Positions 19,970-29,387 of a stretch of DNA of 64,000 bases are shown in pieces; the first letter of the stretch is position 1; every line of letters begins with the position of its first letter. A program made the translations under genes and the position numbers. The stretch is from positions 62,001-126,000 of the forward strand of contig JAUQWW010000058.1 in the NCBI GenBank assembly GCA_030834965.1, read 5' to 3'. The DNA is from Gallionellaceae bacterium (GTDB lineage: Bacteria > Pseudomonadota > Gammaproteobacteria > Burkholderiales > Gallionellaceae). The notes beneath the pieces are model-generated. The model was not told the origin of the DNA, ran no database searches, and saw only the letters and a program-made list of their open reading frames with translations.

Positions 19970-21244
19970 TCACTTGTCTGCCGCCCGAGGTTTTTTTCCG
20001 CCCTGTTCGCGCATACGCTCGGACCGTGGCTGAGCTGAACCTCCAGAGGATTGCGGTGCAGAAACATTACCCGATGAACGTGATTCCCGAGCCCTACTGG
20101 GGCCGGGGGCCATTTTCCGGGAATCGGGGACAGTTCCTTGGGAACTGGCTTTGCCGCGCCGGCTAAAATCACGCACCTTTGCTCCGTGGTCCACACCCTC
20201 GAAAACGTGAGGCTGCCCAACGGAAGGTCGGCTGATGGCGCCAGGCGCACTTGGACGAATGGGTGTGCCAGTCGCATCAGGACGTGCTGCGGGAACACCG
20301 TCCTTAAATTGCTGACTGCCGTGCCCCTCCATCTGGGAACGGTCATACCCGCGAAAATCACGCTGCGCCTCCGGCAACGTATTCGCAGGCGAGGATTGCC
20401 GACGCATGATCGTCTCCCGGTAAGGAACACCGCGGCGGTGTTCCGCATCGTGCTGCCAGACATTCAGCGCAGCGCCTGGATGCCTTTCGCGTGGCCTGCG
20501 ATGCGCCTTCATCATGTTGAAGCGTGTCACATAGACATGGCGACGTGGCCAGTCAATCGCGCCGAAGAAAAATTCCGTCCCTATCATGATCCCGACATCC
20601 CACGCAAACCTGTCGACGAAGTAATAACCAGGCCACGGCGCCCAATAGACCGGCGGGTACGCAGGCCACCACCACGGCCCATAAACTGCAACCGGATCGT
20701 AATACGGCACGTAAATGACCCGCGGATTCACCGATTCGATAACGATGACTTCTTCTTGCGGCACGACACGTATCTGATCACTTGAATAGAGGTTACCTGC
20801 CTCCTGCGCCCTTTGCCGCAGATATTGAACCGTGTCCATTACCTGGGACTGCTGGGCAAGAAACGCATCACCCAGCCGCTCCGTCCAATCCAGCTTTTCG
20901 TCCATCATCAGAAGTATCTGCGGAAATGCGACGAGCGATTTGACACTGGGGTCCCAGTTTTTCTTGTCGACCGCCTTGACAGCCTGTTCGCCCTTAAGAT
21001 CAGGATTGGCTCTGGACCAGTGTGCAGCCTCGCCAATCTCGAGCGGGTATGTCGATGCCATCAGAATCTGCGACAACAGCGCGTCAGGATAAAGCGCAAT
21101 GGGCGCCAGCATCTGGTCGAGTTCTTCCTGATTAAATGCATGGATGCTTTGCGCCGATGCGGAATTTTGCAGGGTTAATGCGACTGACACGGAAAGCAAC
21201 AGGATAAGCAGATGCGTCAACACATGCCTGGCATATGATTTCAT
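19970..21244 (-). CDS. DUF3300 family exported protein
   Basis: A 424-residue exported protein. After a signal peptide (about residues 1-31) comes the DUF3300 domain: FNQEELDQMLAPIALYPD, WDPSVKSLVAFPQILLMM and a Tyr/Pro/Trp-rich middle (GPWWWPAYPPVYWAPWPG). The last 170 residues are low-complexity, basic and Ser/Arg/Pro-rich, ending KKPRAADK. AGGAGG lies 7 bases before the ATG at 21244. It is 41 bases upstream of the DUF2950 gene on the same strand, so they are probably one transcript. The function is unknown; envelope location is inferred from the signal peptide. Confidence 0.9.
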   Translation of the reverse strand: MKSYARHVLTHLLILLLSVSVALTLQNSASAQSIHAFNQEELDQMLAPIALYPDALLSQILMASTYPLEIGEAAHWSRANPDLKGEQAVKAVDKKNWDPSVKSLVAFPQILLMMDEKLDWTERLGDAFLAQQSQVMDTVQYLRQRAQEAGNLYSSDQIRVVPQEEVIVIESVNPRVIYVPYYDPVAVYGPWWWPAYPPVYWAPWPGYYFVDRFAWDVGIMIGTEFFFGAIDWPRRHVYVTRFNMMKAHRRPRERHPGAALNVWQHDAEHRRGVPYRETIMRRQSSPANTLPEAQRDFRGYDRSQMEGHGSQQFKDGVPAARPDATGTPIRPSAPGAISRPSVGQPHVFEGVDHGAKVRDFSRRGKASSQGTVPDSRKMAPGPSRARESRSSGNVSAPQSSGGSAQPRSERMREQGGKKPRAADK

Positions 21245-21286
21245 GAATAGCCTCCTGTAGCTGGCTTGGCCCATTGCTCTCCGTAG

Positions 21287-21595
21287 TCAGCGCAAACCCG
21301 AGGCCGCATCAGCGCCAGCCAATATGACGGAGAATAGGCCGGTAACAATTGCAGCCGGGGTTGAATTCGACAAATTCCAGGTAGACAGCCTACGCTCTTT
21401 TGGCGCCAAGACGACAGGTTGAAGAGCAGGCTGCACATATTTGGCGCGAAGCTGTGCCAGTCCATAACCAAGAATGCCTCCAATGATGACCGGACCAAGC
21501 CAGTATCCGCCATCGCCTCTCCCCCTTTCATGCTTGTCGGCATGAGCGACGCCGATTGCGAGCAGTACCAGGATAGTCACAAAAGACTTTTTCAT
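21287..21595 (-). CDS. Small exported protein of unknown function
   Basis: A 102-residue protein: signal peptide MKKSFVTILVLLAIGVAHA, a His/Arg/Gly-rich piece, then the Gly-rich hydrophobic segment YWLGPVIIGGILGYGLAQ, and a C-terminal half (after about residue 66) with a different composition, ending ADAASGLR. Similar small proteins near DUF3300 genes often end in Pro/Tyr-rich repeats, so this tail may come from a frameshift or fusion; I cannot confirm it. It lies 42 bases before DUF3300. Confidence 0.55.
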   Translation of the reverse strand: MKKSFVTILVLLAIGVAHADKHERGRGDGGYWLGPVIIGGILGYGLAQLRAKYVQPALQPVVLAPKERRLSTWNLSNSTPAAIVTGLFSVILAGADAASGLR

Positions 21596-21643
21596 GTTGT
21601 CATTCCCGGCCAGATAATTAATTTTTCAGCACATCCGCCTGCA

Positions 21644-22231
21644 TCACTTCCAGGCGAGAATCCGCGGCTCCTTCCTGGACGTGGTGGCAACCTCACCATC
21701 GGGCACACCGACGATGATTGGGGCAATGACCGAATACTCCGCAGGAATTCCGAGTTCCGCTTTTACTTCCGGGCTGTTCAGGCCCGTGACAGCCGAGCCA
21801 ATGACGCATGTGCCGAGATTCATGGAACACGCGGCGAGCATCAGGTTTTCCGCAGCCAGCCAACAATCGGCGGCAACGAACAGCCCCATGGATTTGCCGC
21901 AAATGATGATGAGCGTTCCTGCGTTATAAAAGAAGTTGAAATCCGGGTCTTTAAAGGTATCGAATGCGCGCGCGCCATGGTCATGGTGAATGCGGCGGGC
22001 TTCCTCCATAAAAACCTTCTTTGAGCCATCCGAGAGACGCTTGATCAAATTCGTGTCCTGGATAACAACAAACGCCCATGGTTCCCCGTGGATGGCAGTT
22101 GGAGCGCGGACCGCAGCATCCAGCAGCAGGTGTATGGTGTCCGGATCAAGCTTCTGGGCCGTATAGGAGCGCACCGAACCGCGCCTGTATATTACGTCTA
22201 TCGCGCTATTGGGTATGACAGGATCGTTCAT
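21644..22231 (-). CDS. Nitroreductase family flavoprotein
   Basis: A 195-residue FMN-dependent oxidoreductase of the nitroreductase superfamily. It has the FMN-binding Arg-rich start (YRRGSVRSYTAQ), LLDAAVRAPTAIHGEPWAF, and the C-terminal YSVIAPIIVGVPDGE block. The physiological substrate of such enzymes is usually unknown; NAD(P)H is the expected donor. It heads the leftward cluster with the small exported protein, DUF3300, DUF2950 and VIT genes, with gaps of 33-126 bases between members. Confidence 0.88.
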   Translation of the reverse strand: MNDPVIPNSAIDVIYRRGSVRSYTAQKLDPDTIHLLLDAAVRAPTAIHGEPWAFVVIQDTNLIKRLSDGSKKVFMEEARRIHHDHGARAFDTFKDPDFNFFYNAGTLIIICGKSMGLFVAADCWLAAENLMLAACSMNLGTCVIGSAVTGLNSPEVKAELGIPAEYSVIAPIIVGVPDGEVATTSRKEPRILAWK

Positions 22232-22937
22232 ATTTTTCTCCGTTCAGGCAGAATACCGCTCTCAAGCTGGCGTCAGATGACGGAGCAATGTCAGAAATGC
22301 CCGTCATGATTGCTGAATCCGGCACGATCAAACGATTCCTGGCTTGTGGCAAATTTCTTTTCACTTGCGTGCCCGATCCGTGTGGAAATTCCCGGACAGA
22401 AAACACGATCCTTCGACGTAACGCATCTGAACCGCTTCCACAAACGTGGCCGGCGCAACCGTACCATCCGTGCTGCCAGATGCAACGGGCCGCTTCGCTT
22501 ATTAACCAATCTGAGAGTGTCAGCAGGTGTGACGGATCCCTTGCAGTATCGCGGCGCCTCTCCTCGGTCAGCAGTGCGACCAATGTTTCAAAATAGTAGA
22601 TTGATCGTCTTGAAGAGTGAATAGGTGATTTGCTTATTTCCAGACGCAGCATGAAAGCGATCACTTGGAGTAATTAAGCTCCATTTAATCAAACCATGGC
22701 ATGTGAGCTGGATATATTGATTTCGACTGGCTTGCATGAAACAATCGCCATGAAAATTAATGACTCACACATCAAACTGCATGTAACAATACATGAAGAG
22801 ACTCACCATAAAATTTGGCAGCCCGGCATTCATTTAATGAAACATTTGAACGTGCAAACCCCATCAATCTTCGCGCTTTTCATCCCCTGCGAAATCAACC
22901 GCCAAAATTGGCGCGTTTCTTTCATGTTAAATCCATT
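22232..22937. other. Gene-poor stretch between divergent nitroreductase and GGDEF-EAL genes
   Basis: About 700 bases. Several short open frames cross it on both strands, but none has a ribosome site or a recognisable domain. The right half (from about 22660) is AT-rich and should hold the promoter of the downstream regulator. No repeat or RNA gene is seen. Confidence 0.5.
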
Positions 22938-22952
22938 GTGACGAATCCATCT

Positions 22953-25034
22953 ATGGTCATCAAAGAGCACCTCCCGGCATCCGAAACGCTGCGCACCCTG
23001 TTTGAGCAATCGCCGCTGGCATTCCAGGTAATTTCACCCGAAGGGAATTCGCTGCTGGTCAATCAGGCATGGGAACAGCTATGGGGCGTTTCGCATGAAG
23101 CGATGGCCAACTACAACCTGCTCAAGGACCAACAACTGATCGACAAAGGCATCATGCCCTACATCGAAAAGGGATTTGCCGGTCAGACCATCCTGACGCC
23201 GGAGATCGAGTATGACAAGTCAACAGCGACCGGAACAAGTGGCCTCGTTGGCAAGCTCTGGGTGCGCACCTTTATATATCCGTTGAAAAATGCGGAAGGG
23301 AAGCTTAGCGAGGTTGTGCTCATTCATGAGGATGTGAGCAAGATCAAGCAAGCCGGAGAGTCCATGCAGCTGGCCGCAGCCGTTTACCAGGCAAGCGCTG
23401 AAGGCATCATGGTAACGGACGAGAATAACCGCATCGTCGATGTCAACCCGGCTTTTACACGCATCACGGGCTATGCGCTGGACGATGTGATTGGCAAAGG
23501 CCCTGAAATAATGCAATCCGGGAAGCATGATCAGACTCTCGACCAGCAAATGCAGAAGGCGATTCTGAACGAGAATTACTGGCAGGGTGAAACCTGGGGT
23601 CGCCGCAAAAATGGCGAGCTTTATGCCCGGTGGATTACCATCAGCGCCATCCGCCATGCGGACGGCAGCGTGCACCGGCATGTGTGGCAGTTTTCCGACA
23701 TCACGGAAAAGAAGCGCAAGGATGAACTCATCTGGACACAGGCCAACTTCGACCAGCTGACCAATCTGCCCAATCGCCGCCTGCTGGCAGACAGGTTGCA
23801 GCAGGCCATGTCGGCCAGCACGCGCAGCGGGGAGCATTGTGCATTGATGCTGCTCGACCTCGACCAGTTCAAGCGACTCAACGACACCATGGGGCACGGC
23901 GTGGGCGACGCGATGCTGGTTGAGGTTGCGCGCCGTTTGCAGGGATGCGTGCGTGAGGACGACAGCATCGCGCGTTTAGGCGGCGACGAATTTGTAGTGG
24001 TGCTGCATGAGCTGAGCACCAATGAGGATATGGCGGCAGTGCAGGCAGAAGTGGTCGCAGAAAAAATCCGTACCGAATTGAGCCATCCTTACCAACTGGA
24101 CGGCGTCGAGTATCACACGACACCCAGTATCGGCATCGTGACATTCCGTGGACATCGGGACAGCAAGGAAAACCTGCTCACCCATGCCGATACCGCGATG
24201 TATCAGGCCAAGACCAATGGGCGCAACGCCATCTGCTTCTTTGATCCCTCGATGCAGGCCGCGCTGGAGAAGCGCAATCAGATAGAAACTGCTCTGCGGA
24301 AAGCGCTCGCTTATCAAGAACTCGTCCTTCACTACCAGTTGCAGGTGAACAATACAGGCCAGCCGCTTGGCGTGGAAGCGCTGTTGCGCTGGAACAAGCC
24401 CAATTTTGGCATCGTGTCACCCGCCCATTTCATCTCGGTGGCGGAAGAGACTGGCCTGATCCTGCCGATCGGGCAGTGGGTCATCAAGACGGCGTGCGCG
24501 CAACTTGCAAGGTGGCAATCCGATCCGAACCTGGAAAATCTCAGTATTGCCGTCAATGTCAGCGCGCGTCAGTTCCGTGAGAAGACGTTCGTTGCGCAGA
24601 TCACTGAAGTGCTGGAAGAAAGCGGCATCAACCCGGAACGGTTAAAACTGGAACTGACGGAAAGCATGGTTCTGGACAACGTCGAAGACAGCATCGTCAA
24701 AATGGGCTTGTTAAAAAAGTTAGGGGTGAAATTTTCCATGGACGATTTCGGCACAGGTTACTCTTCGCTGACCTACCTCAAGCGGCTGCCATTCGATCAG
24801 ATCAAGATCGACCGGTTTTTCGTGCGCGACATTACCACCGACCAGAATGATGCGGCGATCGTGCAGGCCATCATCGCCATGGCTAACAGCCTGAGGCTGG
24901 ATGTCATCGCCGAGGGTGTGGAAAACGAAGAACAGCGCGGATTCCTCCAATTGCACGGCTGCCTGGCATATCAGGGGCACCTGTATGGCAAGCCGCTGCC
25001 TATCGATGAATTGGAGCGCAAGGTATCAGGCTAG
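22953..25034 (+). CDS. PAS-PAS-GGDEF-EAL c-di-GMP turnover protein
   Basis: A 693-residue cytoplasmic sensor protein. Two PAS domains (residues about 10-135 and 140-260) are followed by a GGDEF domain with an intact RLGGDEFVVVL active site and an EAL domain with GVEALLRW, KLELTES and DDFGTGYSSL. Both catalytic sites look intact, so it could make and break cyclic di-GMP, with PAS ligands setting the balance. No membrane segment is evident. The start is uncertain: ATG 22953 or GTG 22938; the upstream extension to 22815 is not family-like. A hairpin follows the stop. Confidence 0.9.
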   Translation: MVIKEHLPASETLRTLFEQSPLAFQVISPEGNSLLVNQAWEQLWGVSHEAMANYNLLKDQQLIDKGIMPYIEKGFAGQTILTPEIEYDKSTATGTSGLVGKLWVRTFIYPLKNAEGKLSEVVLIHEDVSKIKQAGESMQLAAAVYQASAEGIMVTDENNRIVDVNPAFTRITGYALDDVIGKGPEIMQSGKHDQTLDQQMQKAILNENYWQGETWGRRKNGELYARWITISAIRHADGSVHRHVWQFSDITEKKRKDELIWTQANFDQLTNLPNRRLLADRLQQAMSASTRSGEHCALMLLDLDQFKRLNDTMGHGVGDAMLVEVARRLQGCVREDDSIARLGGDEFVVVLHELSTNEDMAAVQAEVVAEKIRTELSHPYQLDGVEYHTTPSIGIVTFRGHRDSKENLLTHADTAMYQAKTNGRNAICFFDPSMQAALEKRNQIETALRKALAYQELVLHYQLQVNNTGQPLGVEALLRWNKPNFGIVSPAHFISVAEETGLILPIGQWVIKTACAQLARWQSDPNLENLSIAVNVSARQFREKTFVAQITEVLEESGINPERLKLELTESMVLDNVEDSIVKMGLLKKLGVKFSMDDFGTGYSSLTYLKRLPFDQIKIDRFFVRDITTDQNDAAIVQAIIAMANSLRLDVIAEGVENEEQRGFLQLHGCLAYQGHLYGKPLPIDELERKVSG

Positions 25035-25052
25035 GCTAGCCTTCAGAATCGA

Positions 25053-25102
25053 TGGATCGTGGGCGGAGCGTGGCAAATCCGCGGCGGTTTGCCATGATCC
25101 AT
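25053..25102 (+). terminator. Nested hairpin after the GGDEF-EAL gene
   Basis: Outer arms ATGGATC and GATCCAT surround an inner stem TGGCAAA (25071-25077) and TTTGCCA (25088-25094) with a GC-rich loop. There is no T run, so it may be a weak terminator or an mRNA end protector. Confidence 0.4.
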
Positions 25103-25135
25103 GCTGAACAGTGCATATTTGGCGCAACTTGAAAT

Positions 25136-25163
25136 AAAAAGGACTCGGAAGTTATCCAAGTCC
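25136..25163 (-). terminator. Rho-independent terminator of the tRNA-Lys gene
   Basis: On the minus strand GGACTTGG pairs with CCGAGTCC (one G-T pair) around a 7-base loop, followed by five T residues. It starts nine bases after the tRNA CCA end. Confidence 0.85.
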
Positions 25164-25171
25164 CCGCTATT

Positions 25172-25247
25172 TGGTGGGCTGTGAGTGATTCGAACACTCG
25201 ACCAACGGATTAAGAGTCCGCTGCTCTACCAGCTGAGCTAACAGCCC
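25172..25247 (-). tRNA. tRNA-Lys (anticodon CTT)
   Basis: The minus strand folds as a standard 76-base tRNA: acceptor GGGCTGT / ACAGCCC, D-arm with AGCTCAGCTGGTAGAGC, anticodon loop CTCTTAA giving anticodon CTT, and the T-arm with GTTCGAATC. The CCA end is encoded (25172-25174). A terminator follows at once, so it is a single-gene unit. Confidence 0.97.
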
Positions 25248-25858
25248 TTACAGATAAATCTGAGGTGCGGATTTTAGGCACATTGGCCAAATTGTCAAAT
25301 TTTTATGCAGGCAATCTGTTGCTGAAAGAAGCCTGCACTTCTGCTGGCGTAATAGCTGCAAATAAGTTCTGCTAAAAGTTTACGCATTCTGACGAATTTG
25401 TTTTCTGCGGAATTTTCAGGACCACACTGAAAAATTCGGGATATCCGTAAGCGTGGTTATCAGGATCACTTCTTCAACCCTGGATATCCATTAGAACCGG
25501 GTGTTTCGGAGATTCATGGGAAAACGACGCGGACCCCGCCCGAGTATTCCGCTTAAGCAAAAATCGGCCAATGGGAATTGCTGCGGCTCACCTGAGTTAC
25601 CACTCATCCGGAAAATTCGACCGCTCGACTCATAAGCGTTGACTCGACACAACCTGCTGAATATTCTGCAATCGCCTGGGAAAGTTACAGGTAACAAGAG
25701 CGCAGGGACAGCGTCATGCCGGCAACAAGCGAACGCGTCTGCGATCAGGTGTTCATTTGAGGTGGAATCCCTGCGCACAGAGCAAGAATTTGAGTTTCCC
25801 CAATCGATTATCCGCGTCAACTGAATACTGCGCCCACTTAACCTGAAGACGCCGCCCG
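25248..25858. other. Long spacer before the REC-HD-GYP gene
   Basis: About 610 bases without a supportable gene. It contains a hairpin at about 25408-25439 (CGGAATTTTCAG against CTGAAAAATTCGG with one bulge) and the palindrome GGATATCC twice, at about 25439 and 25482. The tRNA promoter should lie in its left part. No coding frame has a recognisable domain. Confidence 0.5.
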
Positions 25859-26920
25859 ATGGACACTAAGCTGCATGGTTTGCCTGGCACCACAACTTCG
25901 CAGACCGTCTTCACACTACTCTTTGTGGATGACGAACCGGATATCGTCGACAGCCTGCGACGCAGCTTCCGCAAGGCGTATACCGTGCTGACCGCCACTT
26001 CGGGTAATGAAGCGCTCGAAGTGCTCAAAACTCAAAACGTCGACCTGATCATTTCAGATCAGCGTATGCCCGGAATGACTGGCGATGCGCTGTTGGCAAT
26101 GGCTAAGGAGCTTCAGCCGGACGCTATCCGCATTTTGCTGACCGGATACTCCGATCTCGAATCACTGGTGAAGTGCGTCAACGAGGCGGGCATTTACAAA
26201 TACATGACCAAGCCCTGGGAGCCCGAGATGCTGAGGCTGACGGTAGGCCGCGCGCTCGAACATCTCGACATGGCGCGCAAGTTCAAGCTGGCTTCCAAAC
26301 AGATCAAGGAAGCCTATCTCGAAGCCATCACCATGCTGTCCGTTGCCTGCGAAGGCAAGGACGAGACCACGAGTGCTCATTTGCGCCGCGTTCAACGATA
26401 TACCGAAGCATTGGCACGCGAGCTCGGGCAAACGGATGAGGAAGCGCAGCACATGGGCGCGATGAGCATCCTGCATGACATCGGGAAGCTTGGCATTCCG
26501 GACTCGATACTCAAGAAACCGGGCAAACTGGACGAGGGCGAATGGCACATCATGAAAGGGCATGCCGCGCACGGGGTGCACATTCTGGGCAGCAACCCCT
26601 TCTACGCGATTGCCCGCGAAATTGCCGGCAGCCACCATGAAAACTGGGATGGCACGGGCTACCCGCTTCAACTCAAGGGCGAAGAGATCCCTTTGTCCGC
26701 GCGCATTGTCAGGGTTGCCGATGTGTTTGACGCACTGACCACGCAACGCCCCTACAAGAAAGCCTGGTCAATTGAACGTGCATTGGCATACATGTACGAA
26801 CAAGAAGGCACCCAGTTCGATCCGAAAGTCATCCAGGCTTTTTCCCGCCTGCATGAGGTCGGAGCCGTCGAAAAGATCATGCACCTGAATAATTCTCAGG
26901 AGCAAGTTAAAAAGGTGTAG
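25859..26920 (+). CDS. Response regulator with HD-GYP phosphodiesterase output (RpfG-like)
   Basis: A 353-residue protein: receiver domain (residues about 20-135) with LFVDDEPD acidic pocket, phospho-acceptor Asp in LIISDQRMPGMTG and the Lys in MTKPWEP; then an HD-GYP domain with LHDIGKLGIPD, GSHHENWDGTGYP and VADVFDALTTQRPYKKAW. It should hydrolyse cyclic di-GMP when phosphorylated. All metal-binding residues are present. Its stop is five bases from the convergent histidine kinase gene, which has no regulator of its own, making that kinase the obvious candidate partner; this is inference. Confidence 0.93.
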   Translation: MDTKLHGLPGTTTSQTVFTLLFVDDEPDIVDSLRRSFRKAYTVLTATSGNEALEVLKTQNVDLIISDQRMPGMTGDALLAMAKELQPDAIRILLTGYSDLESLVKCVNEAGIYKYMTKPWEPEMLRLTVGRALEHLDMARKFKLASKQIKEAYLEAITMLSVACEGKDETTSAHLRRVQRYTEALARELGQTDEEAQHMGAMSILHDIGKLGIPDSILKKPGKLDEGEWHIMKGHAAHGVHILGSNPFYAIAREIAGSHHENWDGTGYPLQLKGEEIPLSARIVRVADVFDALTTQRPYKKAWSIERALAYMYEQEGTQFDPKVIQAFSRLHEVGAVEKIMHLNNSQEQVKKV

Positions 26921-26925
26921 CGGCC

Positions 26926-28977
26926 TTATTGCTTGAATGGAATACGCAGCGTGAAGGTCGTGCCCTGCCCCACTGCGCTTTCAACCCCGATTTTTCCCCC
27001 GTGATTCTCGATAATGCCATGAGAGATGGACAATCCCAGGCCCGTTCCCTCTCCTACCGGCTTGGTCGTATAAAACGGGTCGAAGATGTGATTCATCACC
27101 TCCGGCGGCATTCCGCAGCCTGTGTCTGAAATCCGAACAACAACCCAGTCATCCTCACGCCCGGTGCGTATGGTGATGACGCCGTCCTCATTGCTTGCCT
27201 GGACGGCATTGGACAGGATATTCATGAAGACCTGATTAAGCTGGCCGGGACGGCATAGCACCGGAACACCCAGCTGGTAGTCCCGCTCCACCTTGATGTT
27301 GCGTGTCTTGAGCTGGTGTTTCAGCAGTGCCAGCGTGTCATCCAGGCCATTTTCCAGCCTTGCAAGTTTGAGTTCCGCCTCGCCCAGGTGCGAAAAGCTG
27401 CGCAGGGACGCAACGATTTCCCTTACCCGCTCCGCGCCCGATTTCCCGCTCTTTATGATCCGCAACAGGTCTTCGCGCAAAAACTCAAGGTCCGTGTCGG
27501 CATACAGGACGTCCATCCGCTTCTGTATTTCCACTGGCACCGGCAAGCGACGCAACTCATCCAGCAGATTCAGCAGCTCGAGAACATACTCTTCGAGGTG
27601 AGGGAAATTGGCGTAAATAAACCCGATCGGATTGTTCAGCTCGTGCGCCACACCCGCCACCAACTGGCCGAGCGAGGCCATCTTCTCTTGATGAATGAGC
27701 TGGCTCTGAGCGGCTTTCAGATTCTCCAGCGTGCGAATCAGTTCGAAATTCGATTTCGTCAGGTCCCTGGTTCGTTCAGCCACCTTGTTTTCCAGCTCTT
27801 CCGCAAACCTCTTGAGTTCATGTACAAGGAGTTCCTGATCCTTGGACGCGCTTTCCAGCTTTTCAGTCATCTGGTTGAAGGCGTCAGCCAACACACCCAA
27901 CTCGTCATTGGAGTGCAACGTCAGCCGTTTGGACAGGTCCTGGGTTTCGGTGATGGAAGTGACAAATTGTGTCAGTTCGCGCAGAGGAGCGGTTAGCCGG
28001 CTAGCCAGCCAACTGATGGCTAGCGTTAATGGAAGGGCCAGAATTGCACAGAGGGCTGCCAGCTTCAGCGCCACGGAATTGATGGTTTGATTCAGCGTAT
28101 CTGGCTCACGCAGTACGACAACCTGCCAGCCCGACAGCAAGCCGGAATCCTCATGGGCGCTGCTGAAAAGATAGTGCTTATCGCCAATTTTCAACCATCC
28201 CTCCTTGTGCGCCAGATCACGAAGTGCTGCATCGGGAACCGGAAAATGCAGCGTCGACCCCAGCAAGACAATCGAATCGCTGTGAGCCGAGTCGGCACGG
28301 CTCTCACTGGGCTGCGGCATATCTGACGAAACCAGACCGGACGAATCTCGATGATCCAGCAGAAGCGCCTGGTCAGCCAACCGATTTTGCACCTCCGCCC
28401 AAGGATAGGCTAAGACCAAAGTACCCAACTGATAGCCTGCCGAAAAAGTTGAAACAACCGGCAGGCTCAGCGCCACGATGTCCCCTCCGCCCAGCGGGTT
28501 GGAATGCTTGTCGACAAATCTCACGCCGGTGCCGGGCTTCCAGGCGTCAGGAAGCAACGCCCCCCCCTGCTGGCGGCTGCTGCTTGCAATCAGCTTGCCT
28601 TCAGCATTGAAGGTATGGATTTCGCCCTCGATTGCATAATCCTTCTTCAGGTTCTCCAGTGCACTTTCCACGCGCTTATCAACATCGCCAGAGACAAGGT
28701 CATTCATGACATCCAGCTTGGCCCACGCACGCAGATCGACTGATAGTTCGTCAAAGCTTGCACGGATGCTGCCCAGTCTGAGATGTGCCACCTGAGACAG
28801 CGTGCCTAGTTCTGAATTGGTCAGTGCGGTCCGAACGGCGTTTTGCACCACCAGCGCAGTTATCAGGTAGGTGACGATGAACACAGAAAAAAACGCCAGC
28901 AACAGCTTGCGAGCGATGGCCTGCCCCACCCATCTCCGCATTCGGGACAGTATCAACGTAGATGAATATCGCGTCAT
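26926..28977 (-). CDS. Membrane sensor histidine kinase with HAMP domain
   Basis: A 683-residue kinase: membrane segment near residues 22-45, a periplasmic sensor of about 250 residues, second membrane segment near 305-330, HAMP (SRLTAPLRELTQFVTS), a coiled coil near 380-425, the His box LVAGVAHELNNPIGF and the ATPase lobe with NILSNAVQAS, DTGCGMPP and EGTGLGLSISHGIIE. It overlaps the stop of the substrate-binding gene upstream by four bases, so sensor and binding protein are co-translated. The periplasmic domain probably receives a signal from that protein. No receiver domain is attached. Confidence 0.92.
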   Translation of the reverse strand: MTRYSSTLILSRMRRWVGQAIARKLLLAFFSVFIVTYLITALVVQNAVRTALTNSELGTLSQVAHLRLGSIRASFDELSVDLRAWAKLDVMNDLVSGDVDKRVESALENLKKDYAIEGEIHTFNAEGKLIASSSRQQGGALLPDAWKPGTGVRFVDKHSNPLGGGDIVALSLPVVSTFSAGYQLGTLVLAYPWAEVQNRLADQALLLDHRDSSGLVSSDMPQPSESRADSAHSDSIVLLGSTLHFPVPDAALRDLAHKEGWLKIGDKHYLFSSAHEDSGLLSGWQVVVLREPDTLNQTINSVALKLAALCAILALPLTLAISWLASRLTAPLRELTQFVTSITETQDLSKRLTLHSNDELGVLADAFNQMTEKLESASKDQELLVHELKRFAEELENKVAERTRDLTKSNFELIRTLENLKAAQSQLIHQEKMASLGQLVAGVAHELNNPIGFIYANFPHLEEYVLELLNLLDELRRLPVPVEIQKRMDVLYADTDLEFLREDLLRIIKSGKSGAERVREIVASLRSFSHLGEAELKLARLENGLDDTLALLKHQLKTRNIKVERDYQLGVPVLCRPGQLNQVFMNILSNAVQASNEDGVITIRTGREDDWVVVRISDTGCGMPPEVMNHIFDPFYTTKPVGEGTGLGLSISHGIIENHGGKIGVESAVGQGTTFTLRIPFKQ

Positions 28978-29387
28978 GGCAGCCGCAGCAGCACCTTGAC
29001 GCCAGTCATAGCCTGACTCCCATCGACATAGCCGATGGCGCCGGGCACGCTGCGCACGAAACCCAGCACGGCCTGATCCGATGTCTGGACCAGCGGCGGC
29101 TGCTTGCCCTTGAACCGAAGCTGATTCCAGTACTCTGCCAGCTCTTGCGGGGAAAGGTTGAACACCGCCTCCGAGAATTTTTCCCGAAGCGCGCTGTTCG
29201 CTTCGCGATTGACGGGTACCACCGGGGCATTGTTGCCCCAGACCGTTTTCCTCAAAGTGTAAATCGCCGCCATCTCCGAAACCGAAATCTTGTCCACCGG
29301 CACGTCGGGAGAAGCAATGACCACCAGCCCTGCTGCTCGCACAGGCAGGGTTATCAAAATCCCAAGAATGAGCAGCCAGAATCGCAT
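28974..29387 (-). CDS. Small PstS-like periplasmic substrate-binding protein
   Basis: A 137-residue exported protein: signal peptide (RFWLLILGILITLPVRAAG), then a fold like one lobe of phosphate-type binding proteins, with SVSEMAAIYTLRKTVWGNN, a REANSALREKF stretch, and SVPGAIGYVDG close to the end. It is much shorter than PstS (about 330 residues), so it is a half-size form and no ABC permease is nearby. It sits between the barrel and kinase genes, overlapping both (1 and 4 bases). A role as a ligand-sensing accessory of the kinase is inferred from this arrangement. Confidence 0.8.
   Translation of the reverse strand: MRFWLLILGILITLPVRAAGLVVIASPDVPVDKISVSEMAAIYTLRKTVWGNNAPVVPVNREANSALREKFSEAVFNLSPQELAEYWNQLRFKGKQPPLVQTSDQAVLGFVRSVPGAIGYVDGSQAMTGVKVLLRLP

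Noticed and set aside
22206-22664. 152-codon minus-strand ORF overlapping the nitroreductase start
   Set aside because: No ribosome site or domain and overlaps the start of the flavoprotein gene.
22696-22941. Small ORF in the AT-rich leader of the GGDEF-EAL gene
   Set aside because: No ribosome site and no family resemblance; overlaps the likely promoter.
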